Origin: Lysobacter spongiicola DSM 21749
GTDB lineage: Bacteria > Pseudomonadota > Gammaproteobacteria > Xanthomonadales > Xanthomonadaceae
Direction of reading: 5' to 3'
Assembly: GCF_900167055.1 (NCBI RefSeq)
Contig: NZ_FUXP01000003.1
Coordinates: forward strand, 124,001-188,000
Length of the DNA: 64,000 nt
Part shown: in pieces, positions 9,820-19,307 of the stretch
Position numbering within the stretch: position 1 is the stretch's first letter
How the letters are laid out: every line of letters begins with the position of its first letter
Translations under genes and position numbers: made by a program
Notes under the pieces: model-generated
The model's database searches: none
What the model was told of the DNA's origin: nothing
The model's input: the letters and a program-made list of their open reading frames with translations, nothing else

Positions 9820-10701
9820 TCAGCTCTTGCGGCGCGCCCGCGGATGGGCGGCGTCGTACACCTTGGCCAGGTGCTGGTAGTCGAGGTGTGTGTAGATCTG
9901 GGTGGTGGCGATGTCGGCGTGGCCGAGCAGCTCCTGCACGCCGCGCAGGTCGCCGGAGGACTCCAGCACGTGGCTGGCGAAGCTGTGGCGCAACAGGTGC
10001 GGGTGGACCCGCTTGAACAGGCCTTGCCGCTGGGCGAGCAGGCGCAACCGGTACTGCACGGCGCGCGGCGAGATAGGCCCGCCGCCCCGCCCGGGAAAGA
10101 CCGGCGCATCGGCCGCGGCGCCGGTCGACGCACGCCACTCCGCCAGCGCCCTGCGGGCATGCGAACCCAGGGGAACGCTGCGCTGCTTGCTGCCCTTGCC
10201 GACCACGGTGACCAGTCCGTCGTCGATATCGATCGACGCCCAATGCAGGGTGCACAGCTCCGAGAGGCGCAGCCCGGAGGAGTAGAACAACTCGAGAAGT
10301 GCCCGGTCGCGCAGCCCCAGCGGCACGTCCGTCGGCACTTCGACCAGCACCTTGGCCTCGTCGGGATCCAGGACCTGCGGCAGCTTGCGCGGGGCCTTTG
10401 GTGCGCGGATTCCGGCGGCAGGATTGGCCGGGATGCGTCCGTGCCGGAGCAGCCATCCGTAGAAGCTGCGACAGGCGGACAACCGGCGCTGCAGGCTCTT
10501 GGGCGACAGCCCGCGGCGGTGCTCGGCAGCCACGAATGCGCGCAGCTGTTCGGGCTGGACGGCCTGCAGTTCGATATTCCCCGCCCCCGCCCACTGGGCG
10601 AGCGCTTCCAGGTCGCGCCGGTAGGCATCGATGGTGTGGCCCGACATGCGCCGCTCCACCGCAAGGTGTGACAGGAAATCGTCGACCGGCGTGGCGATCA
10701 T
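9820..10701 (-). CDS. xerC: Tyrosine recombinase XerC
   Basis: About 293 residues. XerC resolves chromosome dimers at dif together with XerD. An N-terminal SAM-like core-binding domain covers about 1-90; the catalytic domain keeps Arg in SSGLRLSEL, Lys in VVGKGSKQR, the H-x-x-R of HLLRHS, His in LLGHADI and the Tyr nucleophile in TTQIYTHLD. The ATG at 10701 overlaps the DUF484 stop (TGATG); a GTG three bases upstream is possible. The order dapF-DUF484-xerC is a conserved gammaproteobacterial arrangement. Confidence 0.96.
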   Translation of the reverse strand: MIATPVDDFLSHLAVERRMSGHTIDAYRRDLEALAQWAGAGNIELQAVQPEQLRAFVAAEHRRGLSPKSLQRRLSACRSFYGWLLRHGRIPANPAAGIRAPKAPRKLPQVLDPDEAKVLVEVPTDVPLGLRDRALLELFYSSGLRLSELCTLHWASIDIDDGLVTVVGKGSKQRSVPLGSHARRALAEWRASTGAAADAPVFPGRGGGPISPRAVQYRLRLLAQRQGLFKRVHPHLLRHSFASHVLESSGDLRGVQELLGHADIATTQIYTHLDYQHLAKVYDAAHPRARRKS

Positions 10702-11381
10702 CACTCCCGGCCCGGGAACCTCTCGAGCGCGGCCTGCAGGGCCTCGCCCATCATGCGCAGGAACAGCGTGCCCATGCCGGGGAAGAAGCGGTTGGCGTCA
10801 CGGCTGCCAACCGCGACCAGCCCGAACCCCGGCAGCGCCAGCAGCGCGGTGGATTGCACTTCACCGGCGCGCTCGCCGTACAGCAGCGCGTGCTTCTCGG
10901 GCTGCAGGCGCCCGCACAGCGGCTCGCCATCGGCGAGGCAATCGCGGAACGGTGCCAGGCGGGCATCATCCTGCGGCACCACCTGCAGCCATTCGGCCTC
11001 GTCCAGGCCGGCCACCGGCTCGAACAGCACCAGCCGCACCAGGTCGCCATTGAAGTCCTCGGCCAGGCTCGCCGCCATTGCCCGCACCGTATCGGCCGAG
11101 TTGTCCTGCCGCATCAGCGCGAGCGCCAGTTGATGCGTGCGCACGGCGAGCCGCTCGTTCTCCTGCGCATTGGCGAACAGCTCGCGCAGGCGCTTGGACA
11201 GCTCTCGGTTCTTGTCGCGCAGCACTTCCAGCTGGTAGCTCGCCAGCGAGGCGGCCGAGCCTTCTTCGCGCGGCACCACCAGACTCAGGGTGAGGTCGGG
11301 GAACTGCTGCAGGAATCGCGGGTGGCGCCGCAGCCAGGCGGCGACCTCGTGGGCGCCAAGCGTCTCGGCGGTCTCAGTCAT
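10701..11381 (-). CDS. DUF484 family protein
   Basis: 226 residues matching DUF484 in size and in the start [22 protein letters not shown] helical N-terminal half with a coiled-coil segment ([19 protein letters not shown], about 70-90) precedes a GAF-like C-terminal half. No catalytic residues are known for the family and its function is unsettled. It is translationally coupled on both sides, overlapping the end of dapF by eight bases and abutting xerC. Confidence 0.92.
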   Translation of the reverse strand: MTETAETLGAHEVAAWLRRHPRFLQQFPDLTLSLVVPREEGSAASLASYQLEVLRDKNRELSKRLRELFANAQENERLAVRTHQLALALMRQDNSADTVRAMAASLAEDFNGDLVRLVLFEPVAGLDEAEWLQVVPQDDARLAPFRDCLADGEPLCGRLQPEKHALLYGERAGEVQSTALLALPGFGLVAVGSRDANRFFPGMGTLFLRMMGEALQAALERFPGRE

Positions 11382-12225
11382 GGAGCCATTCTCCTTCGAA
11401 TACGAATGCCGCCGGGCCGGCCATCGCGACAGGCGCGTCGTCGGCGGGCCAGTCGATGTGCAGGTCGCCGCCTGGCAGGTGCACCGTCACCGCCCGGTCC
11501 ACCAGCCCACGACGCACCAGCACCGCCACCGCTGCGCAGGCGCCGCTGCCACAGGCCAGGGTCTCGCCGACACCGCGCTCGAACACGCGCAGGCGGATGC
11601 TGTCGCGCGCCTGCACCTGGGCGAAACCGATGTTGGCCGATTCCGGGAAGGCATCCAGCGCCTGCAGCTGCGCGCCGGTACCGGCGACGTCGGCCGCATC
11701 GAGGTCCTGCACCTCCAGCACCGCATGCGGATTGCCCATGGACACCGCACCGAAACCAAGGATCGATCCGCCGGTGGCGATCACGTACGGGTCGCGCGGC
11801 CCGTCGAAGCCCAGCAAGGGGATCCGCGCGGGATCGAACTCCGGTACGCCCATCGATATCCGCCAGTTGCCGCCGTCGAGCCGCTCGACGTGGTGGCTCC
11901 GGCCAGGGCTGTCGAGCTGGAACGACTTGCCCTTTACCGCGCCTTCGCGCCAGAGCCAGGCGGCGACGCAGCGCGCGCCGTTACCGCACTGTCCGGATGG
12001 AGAGCCATCCGAGTTCCAGATCCGGTAGGCCGCCACCGAACCGGTTTCGCGCGGCGCTTCGACGGTCAGGATCTGGTCGCAGCCGACACCACGATGGCGG
12101 TCAGCCATTGCACGGCACAGGTCGGGAGACGGTGGCGCGGCACCGTGGCGCAGGTCGAGCACGATGAAATCATTGCCGGCGCCGTGCATCTTGGTGAAAC
12201 GCAGAAGTCGGGACCCCTCAACCAT
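11374..12225 (-). CDS. dapF: Diaminopimelate epimerase
   Basis: 283 residues. It converts LL- to meso-diaminopimelate for lysine and peptidoglycan synthesis without a cofactor. The two catalytic cysteines are visible in [10 protein letters not shown] (about 77) and in ACGSGACA (about 223), and the family start [11 protein letters not shown] is intact. The ATG at 12225 overlaps the upstream lipoprotein gene by eight bases. A later CTG/TTG start beside LLRFTKM would give a more typical N-terminus and has GAGGGG before it, so the first residues are uncertain. Confidence 0.96.
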   Translation of the reverse strand: MVEGSRLLRFTKMHGAGNDFIVLDLRHGAAPPSPDLCRAMADRHRGVGCDQILTVEAPRETGSVAAYRIWNSDGSPSGQCGNGARCVAAWLWREGAVKGKSFQLDSPGRSHHVERLDGGNWRISMGVPEFDPARIPLLGFDGPRDPYVIATGGSILGFGAVSMGNPHAVLEVQDLDAADVAGTGAQLQALDAFPESANIGFAQVQARDSIRLRVFERGVGETLACGSGACAAVAVLVRRGLVDRAVTVHLPGGDLHIDWPADDAPVAMAGPAAFVFEGEWLHD

Positions 12226-12496
12226 TGCCGCCGTCGGCTTCCGGCTCGGCCGGCGGCGGGTCGACCGGATCCAGGTCCCCGGTCGGATCCGGAAGTGCCT
12301 CGTCGATCTCCGCCGGCATCTCGTCGGGGTAGGTCTGCGGGGTCTCGACCTCTACCGGCACGCCCTCTTCCGGCGTCGTGACTTCCCCGGCGGGCTCCGA
12401 AGGCAGGACCAGTGGCCCCTTGTTGCCGCAGCCGGCCGATCCGAGCGGCAGGGCGAGCACCAGGGCGAGGGGCAAAAGCGCTTTGCATGCATTCAT
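12218..12496 (-). CDS. lptM: LptM-type small lipoprotein
   Basis: 92 residues with a lipoprotein signal ([14 protein letters not shown]) followed directly by [11 protein letters not shown], the short motif that defines LptM (YifL). LptM helps mature the LptD-LptE outer-membrane LPS translocon. The remaining part is an acidic, Pro/Glu-rich tail that is longer than in enteric LptM. Location just before dapF is the usual place for this gene. The ATG at 12496 gives the signal peptide; a longer frame adds an unlikely N-terminus. Confidence 0.88.
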   Translation of the reverse strand: MNACKALLPLALVLALPLGSAGCGNKGPLVLPSEPAGEVTTPEEGVPVEVETPQTYPDEMPAEIDEALPDPTGDLDPVDPPPAEPEADGGNG

Positions 12497-12533
12497 GCGC
12501 GCAGTGTAGCTGCGGCGGTCCGGCCTGCGAAAC

Positions 12534-12938
12534 TCACTGCGCGGGGGGTTCAGGCCGGGTCCACAGCCATGCACCGACGATCGCCATGACGCCCGTACCG
12601 ACAGCGGCCATCCACGGCCGCGGCGCCGTCAGCACGAGCACCACCACGCAGAGCACCATCGTGCCGATCGCCAACCACTTCGACCGGCGGGCGACCGCGC
12701 CGTGATCGCGCCAGTGGACGATCATCGGGCCGAACTGCCGGTGGGCGAGCAGGCGATCGTGCAGCCGCTTCGATCCGCGGGCTGCGGCATACGCCGACAG
12801 CAGGATGAAGGGCACGGTCGGCAGCCCCGGCAGCAGTACGCCGAGGATGCCGAGCCCGAGGCTGGCGTAGGCCAGCAGCCACCACGCCCAGCGCATGCGG
12901 GAAGGACGCTCGGGCGGCGGCGGATCGGTCGGCGTCAT
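12534..12938 (-). CDS. YbaN/DUF454 family inner-membrane protein
   Basis: 134 residues with three to four membrane helices. The family pattern LGLGILGVLLPGLPTVPF (about 28-45) and the RHxxHGP-like segment (RQFGPMIVHWRDHGAV, about 67-82) are clear. The role of this family is not established. It lies upstream of lptM on the same strand with a gap of about 37 bases. Confidence 0.88.
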   Translation of the reverse strand: MTPTDPPPPERPSRMRWAWWLLAYASLGLGILGVLLPGLPTVPFILLSAYAAARGSKRLHDRLLAHRQFGPMIVHWRDHGAVARRSKWLAIGTMVLCVVVLVLTAPRPWMAAVGTGVMAIVGAWLWTRPEPPAQ

Positions 12939-13009
12939 GACGCCATTGTCCCCGATGCCGCTTCCATCGGGGGAACGCGGGCTTTCGTTCCGGCCGGTCG
13001 TCCTTCAAT

Positions 13010-13088
13010 TGTAGGAGCGGCTTCAGCCGCGATCCTGAAGTCGGCGCAGGCGAACGTTTTCCGGATCGCGGCTGAAGCCGCTCCTACA
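13010..13088. repeat. REP pair upstream of the YbaN gene
   Basis: Inverted pair of the main REP type, half-sites from 13010 and ending at 13088. It occupies the gap between the ptrB stop (48 bases away) and ybaN, both on the minus strand, so it is 3' to ptrB. Confidence 0.93.
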
Positions 13089-13136
13089 GGGCGTCCCACA
13101 GCCCCGGCTGGGCCGTGGGAGCCGGGAACGCGCTTC

Positions 13137-15275
13137 TTAACGGACCTGTTCGGTCACGCCCAAGCGATCCAGCATGAACGCGTACATCTCCGCCAGCTCG
13201 CGATAGCGGCGGAAACGGCCGGACTTGCCACCATGACCGGCATCCATGTTGGTGCGGAACAGCACCGGTTCGCTGCCGGTGTTGAGGTCGCGCAGGCGGG
13301 CGACGTACTTGGCCGGCTCCCAGTACTGGACCTGCGAATCCCACAGGCCGGTGCCGACGAAGGTCGCCGGGTAGGCCTGCGCGCTCAGATTGTCGTACGG
13401 CGAGTAGCCGAGCATGTACTCGTAGGATTCGACGCTGGCCTCGGGGTTGCCCCACTCGTCGTACTCGTTGGTGGTCAGCGGGATGCTGGCGTCGAGCATG
13501 GTGGTGACGACATCGACGAACGGCACCTGCGAGAGGATCACGTCGTAGGTCCGGGGCGACATGTTGGCGATCGCGCCCATCAGCAGGCCGCCGGCGCTGC
13601 CACCGTAGGCGGCGACGCGGTCGGGCGCGGCATAACCCTGCTCGACCAGGTACCTGGTGACGTCGATGAAGTCGGTGAAGGTGTTGTTCTTGTTGAGCAG
13701 CTTGCCGGCGTCGTACCACTTGCGGCCCATCTCCTGGCCGCCACGGATGTGCGCAAGGGCGTAGACCATGCCGCGGTCGAGCAGGCTCACCACCGGCAGG
13801 TTGAAGTTCGGGTCGGTCGAGCTGCCATAGCTGCCATAGGCGTACTGCAGCATCGCCGCGTTGCCGTCCTTCTCGAAACCGTTGCGATAGACCAGCGTGA
13901 CCGGCACCCGGGTGCCGTCCCGCGCGGTCGCCCACAGGCGCTCGGTGGTGTACTTCGAAGGGTCGTAGCCGATCACCGGCTGCTGCTTGAGCAGGCGGCG
14001 CTCGCCTGTCTTCGTGTTCAATTCGTAGGTGGTCGCAGGGGTGGTCAGCGAGGTGTAGCTGTAGCGCAGCCAGTCGGTGTCGGGCTCGGAATTCACCGAC
14101 AGGCCCATCGAGTAGGCCGGCTCGTCCGCCTTGACGTATTCGGCGCTGTCGTCGGCCTGGCCGACTGTCCCGCGCAGCAGGCGGATGCGCTCCAGGCCGC
14201 CGGAGCGCTCGGCGACGGCGGTGAAGCCGTCGAACAGCTCGAAGCCATCGATGAATACGTCCGCGTCATGGCCGATCCACTCCTGCCACTGCGCACGCGA
14301 GGTCGCATCGGTCGGCGCGGTCATGATCTTGAAGTTCTCCGCGCCATCGGCATTGGTCCGGATCACCCAGCGGTCGCCGTGGTGTTCGGCGTCGTATTCG
14401 ACATCACGCTCGCGCGGGGCCAGCACGGTGAACTCGCGCGGGTCGGCGGCGGGGGCGCAGCGCTGCTCGCTGGACACCGTGCTCTCCACGCCGATGCAGA
14501 TGTACTGGTCGTCGCGGGTGCGGCCGATGCCCATGTAGAAGCTGTCGTCGTGCTCCTCGTAGACCAGCACGTCCTCGCTGGCCGGGGTGCCGAGCACGTG
14601 CTTCTTCACGCGCACGGTCAGCAGCGTCTCCGGGTCGTTCTCGACATAGAAGATGGTGCGGTTGTCATCGGCCCAGACGATGTTGGCGGACACACCGCTG
14701 ATCCGGTCCTCGAAGATCTTCCCGGTCTCGATGTCCTTGATGCGGATGACGTACTGGCGGCGGCCGACGTCGTCCTCGGCCCAGGCCAGCAGGCGGTTGT
14801 CCTGGCTGACCTCCCAGTCGCCGATGTTGAAGTAATCCTTGCCCTCGGCCATCACGTTGACGTCGAGCAGGACCTGCTCCGGCGCTTCCATCGATCCCTG
14901 CCGGCGCGCGTAGACGGGGTAGTCCTGGCCGGTCTCGAAGCGGCTGTAGTACCACCAGCCGCGCTCGCGGTACGGCACCGAGCTGTCGTCCTGCTTGATG
15001 CGGCCGACGATCTCCTCGTACAGGCGGTCCTCGAGCGGCTTCAGGCGCGCCATGTACGCGTCGGCGTAGGCGTTCTCCGCATTGAGGTAGGCCAGCATGT
15101 CCGGATCCTTCCGGCTGTCGTCGCGCAGCCAGTAGTACTCGTCCTGGCGCTCGGCCCCGTGCGGCGCCTTGACCACGTGCGGACGCTTCTCCACGTCGGG
15201 CGGTACGGGCAGGTCCTGGGCAAGGGTCGGGGTCGAAAGTGTCATCAGTGCGGCCAGCAGCAGGGTGGGCTTCAT
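13137..15275 (-). CDS. ptrB: Oligopeptidase B (S9A serine peptidase), exported
   Basis: 712 residues. An N-terminal signal peptide (MKPTLLLAALMTLSTPTLAQ) predicts periplasmic location, whereas enteric PtrB is cytoplasmic. The N-terminal half is the seven-bladed propeller. The C-terminal alpha/beta hydrolase has the Ser nucleophile in YGGSAGGLLMGA (about 560), the acid near DVVTTMLD or later, and His in MDAGHGGKSGRF (about 683). Oligopeptidase B cleaves after Arg/Lys in short peptides. The next gene upstream is a related S9 peptidase, and a REP lies between them. Confidence 0.93.
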   Translation of the reverse strand: MKPTLLLAALMTLSTPTLAQDLPVPPDVEKRPHVVKAPHGAERQDEYYWLRDDSRKDPDMLAYLNAENAYADAYMARLKPLEDRLYEEIVGRIKQDDSSVPYRERGWWYYSRFETGQDYPVYARRQGSMEAPEQVLLDVNVMAEGKDYFNIGDWEVSQDNRLLAWAEDDVGRRQYVIRIKDIETGKIFEDRISGVSANIVWADDNRTIFYVENDPETLLTVRVKKHVLGTPASEDVLVYEEHDDSFYMGIGRTRDDQYICIGVESTVSSEQRCAPAADPREFTVLAPRERDVEYDAEHHGDRWVIRTNADGAENFKIMTAPTDATSRAQWQEWIGHDADVFIDGFELFDGFTAVAERSGGLERIRLLRGTVGQADDSAEYVKADEPAYSMGLSVNSEPDTDWLRYSYTSLTTPATTYELNTKTGERRLLKQQPVIGYDPSKYTTERLWATARDGTRVPVTLVYRNGFEKDGNAAMLQYAYGSYGSSTDPNFNLPVVSLLDRGMVYALAHIRGGQEMGRKWYDAGKLLNKNNTFTDFIDVTRYLVEQGYAAPDRVAAYGGSAGGLLMGAIANMSPRTYDVILSQVPFVDVVTTMLDASIPLTTNEYDEWGNPEASVESYEYMLGYSPYDNLSAQAYPATFVGTGLWDSQVQYWEPAKYVARLRDLNTGSEPVLFRTNMDAGHGGKSGRFRRYRELAEMYAFMLDRLGVTEQVR

Positions 15276-15355
15276 GGGATGGGGTCCGGGGGTGGGAAGT
15301 GCAACCGGGAGGTTCGAAGCAATGGTCTATCAGGGCTTCAATATGTCTGGGCCTT

Positions 15356-15434
15356 TGTAGGAGCGGCTTCAGCCGCGATCCTGGAACCGACGCGGGCGGA
15401 CGGTCATTCGATCGCGGCTGAAGCCGCTCCTACA
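15356..15434. repeat. REP pair between two S9 peptidase genes
   Basis: Inverted pair of the main type, from 15356 to 15434, between ptrB and the prolyl oligopeptidase gene. The neighbouring terminator hairpin starts 20 bases further on. Confidence 0.93.
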
Positions 15435-15453
15435 AGAGCTGACATGAAACATA

Positions 15454-15478
15454 ACGGGCCGGCGATGTGCCGGCCCGT
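15454..15478 (-). terminator. Terminator hairpin of the prolyl oligopeptidase gene
   Basis: A perfect 10-bp stem (ACGGGCCGGC and its complement) with a 5-base loop, eight bases after the stop codon on the minus strand. It is followed by TTATGTTTC, a weak T-rich stretch. Confidence 0.65.
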
Positions 15479-15486
15479 CGTTTGCT

Positions 15487-17601
15487 TCAGTCGTTCAGCT
15501 GGTTCCACAGGAAGGTGTAGGCGAGCGCGCTCATGTGGGCGGCCTGCTTGTTGTTGGCCGAACCGCCGTGGCCGCCTTCGATGTTCTCGTAATAGCGCAC
15601 GTCGGAGCCGCCCTCCATCATCTTCGCCATCATCTTGCGGGCGTGGCCGGGGTGGACGCGGTCATCGCGGGTGGAGGTCATGAACAGCGTCGGCGGGTAG
15701 TCCTTGCCGGGCTCGTACAGGTGGTAGGGCGAGAAGGTCTGGATGAATTCCCACTCTTCCGGCTTGTCCGGGTTGCCGTACTCGGCCATCCACGACGCGC
15801 CCGCCAGCAGCTTGTGGTAACGCTGCATGTCGAGCAGCGGCACCTGCACCACGATAGCGCCGAACAGCTCCGGATACTGCGTCAGCATGTTGCCCATCAG
15901 CAGGCCGCCATTGCTGCCGCCCTGGATGCCGAGCTTCTCCGGAGAGGTGATGCCGCGCTCGACCAGGTCCTTCGCCACGGCAGCGAAATCCTCGTAGGCC
16001 TTGTGGCGGTTCGCCTTGAGCGCGGCCTGGTGCCAGCGCGGGCCGTACTCGCCACCGCCGCGGATGTTGGCCACCGCGAACACGCCACCCTTCTCCAGCC
16101 AGCCCTTGCCCACGGTCCCCGAATAGCCGGGCGTCATCGAGATCTCGAAGCCGCCGTAGCCGTACAGCAGGGTCGGCGTGCTGCCGTCCATCGGCAGGTC
16201 TTTCGGCTGCACCACGAAATACGGCACCCGGGTGCCATCGGCACTGGTGGCGAAGGCCTGTTCGACTTCATGCGTGGACGCATCAAAGAAGGTCGGCATC
16301 GTCTTGAGCACTTCGGGCGCCTGCCCGAGCGTGGCCAGCGACAGGGTCTGCGGGCTCAGGTAGCCGTCGGCCATCACCCACACCTCGTCGCTGTGGTCGC
16401 GGTCGACCGCGGAGACATCGACGCTGCCCTCCGGCTGGCCCACGAAGTCGCCCCGGCTCCACTCGCCGCTGCCGCCCTCCGGCGGCGTCAACACGCTGAG
16501 CCTGTTGTTGACGTCATCGAGCACGTTCAGCACCAGATGGTTGGCGGTGACGGTCGTGCCGGCCAGCGAGGTGGTCTCGGTCGGCTCGAACAGCACGGTG
16601 AACTCGCGCTTGTCGGCCATGAAGTCGTCGAAGTTGGCGGCCACCAGGCTGCCGGCCTCGAAGCGCTTGCCGCTGGCTTCGTACGGCTCGCGCAGCTCCA
16701 GCACCAGCCAGTCCTTGTGCACCGACTTGTTGGCGGAGTTGGGCGCATCGATGCGCACCAGTTGGCCATCATCGCGGCGCAGGTAGAGCTCGTCGTTGTA
16801 GAACGCCAGGGTGCGGCTGACGAAGTCGCGCTCGTAGCCCGGCGTGTGGTCGTGCATCGCGGCGATGTACATGTCGTCGGACTTGCCCTCGTACACCACC
16901 TCCGCCTCTGCCATGGGAGTGCCGCGGGTCCATTGCTTGACGATGCGCGGGTATCCGGACTCGGTCATCGAGCCGTCGCCGAAGTCGGTGTAGACGTAGA
17001 CGTTGTCGCGATCGATCCAGCCCAGCCCACCCTTGGCCTCGGCGCGGAAGAAGCCGCCCTCGACCCAGTCACCGGCGACCAGATCGAACTCGCGGGTCAC
17101 GTCGGCATCCGCGCCACCGCGCGACAGCGCGACCAGGCAGCGCTCGTACTCGGGCGGCAGGCAATCGGCGCCGTGCCAGACCCAGTTCTCGCCCTCGGCC
17201 TCGTTCAGCGCGTCGAGATCGATCACCGTCTCCCAGCGCGGGTTGTCCTTGCGGTATTCCGCGAGCGTAGTGCGCCGCCAGATGCCGCGCTCGTGCTGCG
17301 CGTCCTTCCAGAAGTTGTAGTAGTGGTCGCCGATCTTGGTGACGTAGGGAATCTTGGCGTCGGAATCCAGGATCGAAAGCAGCTGCGACTCGAGCTGCTT
17401 GAACGCGGGGGTGGAAGCCAGCTCGGTCTCGGTGACTTCGTTGCGCGCGCGGACCCAGTCCAACGCCTTTTCGCCTTCGACGTCTTCAAGCCACAGATAC
17501 GGGTCGCTCACGGCAGGCTCCTGTGCGTGGGCGGCACCGGATGCCGCGGCGAGGCCGGCGGTGAGCAGGGCGGCCTGGCAGGCCTGCGACAACTTGGACA
17601 T
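15487..17601 (-). CDS. Prolyl oligopeptidase family serine peptidase, exported
   Basis: About 704 residues from the ATG at 17601, which opens a standard signal peptide ending AAHAQEP. S9A architecture: N-terminal segment (SDPYLWLEDVEG), propeller, and C-terminal hydrolase domain with Ser in IQGGSNGGLLMGN (about 550) and His in IEGGHGGSANN (about 680). It should cut proline-containing peptides in the periplasm. It is paralogous to the neighbouring oligopeptidase B, but the two differ clearly, so this is not a recent duplication. A strong hairpin follows the stop. Confidence 0.92.
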   Translation of the reverse strand: MSKLSQACQAALLTAGLAAASGAAHAQEPAVSDPYLWLEDVEGEKALDWVRARNEVTETELASTPAFKQLESQLLSILDSDAKIPYVTKIGDHYYNFWKDAQHERGIWRRTTLAEYRKDNPRWETVIDLDALNEAEGENWVWHGADCLPPEYERCLVALSRGGADADVTREFDLVAGDWVEGGFFRAEAKGGLGWIDRDNVYVYTDFGDGSMTESGYPRIVKQWTRGTPMAEAEVVYEGKSDDMYIAAMHDHTPGYERDFVSRTLAFYNDELYLRRDDGQLVRIDAPNSANKSVHKDWLVLELREPYEASGKRFEAGSLVAANFDDFMADKREFTVLFEPTETTSLAGTTVTANHLVLNVLDDVNNRLSVLTPPEGGSGEWSRGDFVGQPEGSVDVSAVDRDHSDEVWVMADGYLSPQTLSLATLGQAPEVLKTMPTFFDASTHEVEQAFATSADGTRVPYFVVQPKDLPMDGSTPTLLYGYGGFEISMTPGYSGTVGKGWLEKGGVFAVANIRGGGEYGPRWHQAALKANRHKAYEDFAAVAKDLVERGITSPEKLGIQGGSNGGLLMGNMLTQYPELFGAIVVQVPLLDMQRYHKLLAGASWMAEYGNPDKPEEWEFIQTFSPYHLYEPGKDYPPTLFMTSTRDDRVHPGHARKMMAKMMEGGSDVRYYENIEGGHGGSANNKQAAHMSALAYTFLWNQLND

Positions 17602-17682
17602 GGGCACTCCGGTACCGGGATGGCGGGGATTCGGGAAGCCGAAAACTAGCACAGCGCCCGTGTGCGTCCGCAGCGGCGAAAG

Positions 17683-18042
17683 TCATGCCGCCCGCGGCAC
17701 CACCGCCCGCCTGCCACGCTTGCCACGCGGGGCCGGCGAGGCGAGGCGCCGTGCCATCGGCACCCGAGACCGGCGTGCGACGGTGGCTTCCGGCTCCTGC
17801 CGGCCCATGCGCCTGGCCATCCACCACGCGCACACGGGCATGGCGAACAGCCACATCGGCAGCCAGCCGATCACCGGATGGCTGCCGCGGGCCTCCGGCA
17901 CCAGCAGCAGGACCACGACGCCCACTGCCACGACGTGGCGCAGCACCACTTCGAGACGGCCGGGTTCACTACGGCCTGGTCCACTACGGGCTGGTCCGGA
18001 ACGGGTGGGTTGGCAAAAGGTGGGTCGGCGGGCGTGGTCCAT
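17683..18042 (-). CDS. Small hypothetical membrane protein
   Basis: 119 residues, unrecognised. Two hydrophobic segments (about 33-50 and 58-75) are likely membrane helices, flanked by Arg-rich ends; the C-terminal 40 residues are strongly basic. GAGGAG stands six to seven bases before the ATG, which favours a real gene. It lies alone between the prolyl oligopeptidase and the WYL regulator, both on the same strand. Confidence 0.6.
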   Translation of the reverse strand: MDHARRPTFCQPTRSGPARSGPGRSEPGRLEVVLRHVVAVGVVVLLLVPEARGSHPVIGWLPMWLFAMPVCAWWMARRMGRQEPEATVARRSRVPMARRLASPAPRGKRGRRAVVPRAA

Positions 18043-18105
18043 GGCGGGCTCCTCGATGTGGAGTCCGCAGCATCACCAGCGGTCATCTCAGGCGCTGCGA
18101 CACCT

Positions 18106-19083
18106 TCAGGCGGGGTCGCGCTCGTAGTTGGCGATGGCCAGCGCCAGCAGCGTGCGCGCCTGTTCGCGCAGGGACCGCGGCTCGACGATCTCCGCGTCGC
18201 TGCCGTAGTGCAGCACGTCCATCAGCAGCTCGCGGCCGGAGCTGTAGGGCAGTTTCAGCTCATAGCGGCCATCGGGCAGGAAGCGCCCCTGCTGCTGGGA
18301 ATGCCAGTGTTCGTCCGCCACCCAGCGCGCGGCCTTGGCGCTGAACAGGATGGTGGCCCAGCCCTTCGGGGTGCCCGAGAAGATGCCGTAGCTGGAGGCG
18401 AGCTGGCGGTCGAGTTCTTCGTCGGGAACATCACGCGCGGCATCATCGAGCTGCCGGGCATGGCTGATGCGGTCGACGGCGAAGCTGCGCAGGCCATCGC
18501 GCTCGTGGTCCCAGGCGTCGAGGTACCAGTTGTCGCGATAGTGCGTCAGCCGTTGCGGCGAGACGGTCCGGCGGGTCTGCTGGTCGGTGGAGCGGGCGCG
18601 GTACTCGAATGCGAGCTGGCGACGGTCCAGCACTGCGGTGGCGACGTGCCGGAAAGCGGTTTCATCCAGCTTGCGGGTGCGGTGCGGCACCACGCGGACG
18701 CGCTCGACGGGAACCCGCCGGCCGCCGGCGTGGTCGTCGAGCAGTTTCTCGATGCGTTGCTGCAGTGGGGCCAGCGCGCTGGACAGCACGCCACCGCCGC
18801 TGCGCATCATCAGTTGCTGCGCCGCCAGCAGCGAGTGCAGCTCGTCGGAATTGAGCCACAGCCCCGGCAGCTCGAAGCGGCCGCTCTCGTCGGGGTCGTA
18901 GCGGAACCCTGCCTCGCCGTTGCCGATCACCGGCGCCATCAGCTGGTCGCGAAGGTAGGCGAGGTCGCGATAGACGGTGGCGCGCGAACACTCGAGCTCA
19001 TCCTGCAGCCGCGCGACCTTCACCGGATAGCGGGCGGCGGTCAGGATGCGATGCAGGGCGTGGATGCGTTCGATGCGTTCCAT
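18106..19083 (-). CDS. YafY-type HTH/WYL domain transcriptional regulator
   Basis: About 325 residues from the ATG at 19083. An N-terminal HTH_11 domain (ERIHALHRILTAARYPVKVA, recognition segment SRATVYRDLAYLRD, about 5-55) is followed by the WYL domain (WYLDAWDHERDGLRSFAVDRI, about 190-215) and the WCX C-terminal region. Proteins of this type bind ligands or nucleic acid through the WYL domain and act as regulators. The divergent neighbour is the SLC13-type permease, which may be its target; that is inference from position only. Confidence 0.9.
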   Translation of the reverse strand: MERIERIHALHRILTAARYPVKVARLQDELECSRATVYRDLAYLRDQLMAPVIGNGEAGFRYDPDESGRFELPGLWLNSDELHSLLAAQQLMMRSGGGVLSSALAPLQQRIEKLLDDHAGGRRVPVERVRVVPHRTRKLDETAFRHVATAVLDRRQLAFEYRARSTDQQTRRTVSPQRLTHYRDNWYLDAWDHERDGLRSFAVDRISHARQLDDAARDVPDEELDRQLASSYGIFSGTPKGWATILFSAKAARWVADEHWHSQQQGRFLPDGRYELKLPYSSGRELLMDVLHYGSDAEIVEPRSLREQARTLLALAIANYERDPA

Positions 19084-19307
19084 GCGGTAACGGCCTCGGA
19101 GGTGTTGCGCTACGGTGGATGCGGCGGGCGCGAAGCGCAAGCATCGCACCCGGTCGCGTGGCCGCGCCACTGTGCCGGCATCGCGGTCCACGTGCCGTAT
19201 TCGCGTGCTGCACATCCGCCGGGGCACAATGCCGCGCATGCGACCCCCCGCCCCGGCCCCCGCCAACGTCCTTCATCCCTCGCCTGCGCGGACGGGAACG
19301 GCCTGAC

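Noticed and set aside
12702-15683. A plus-strand frame of nearly 1000 codons opposite ptrB
   Set aside because: Shadow of the peptidase gene; it crosses REP elements and a terminator and lacks a plausible start or domain.
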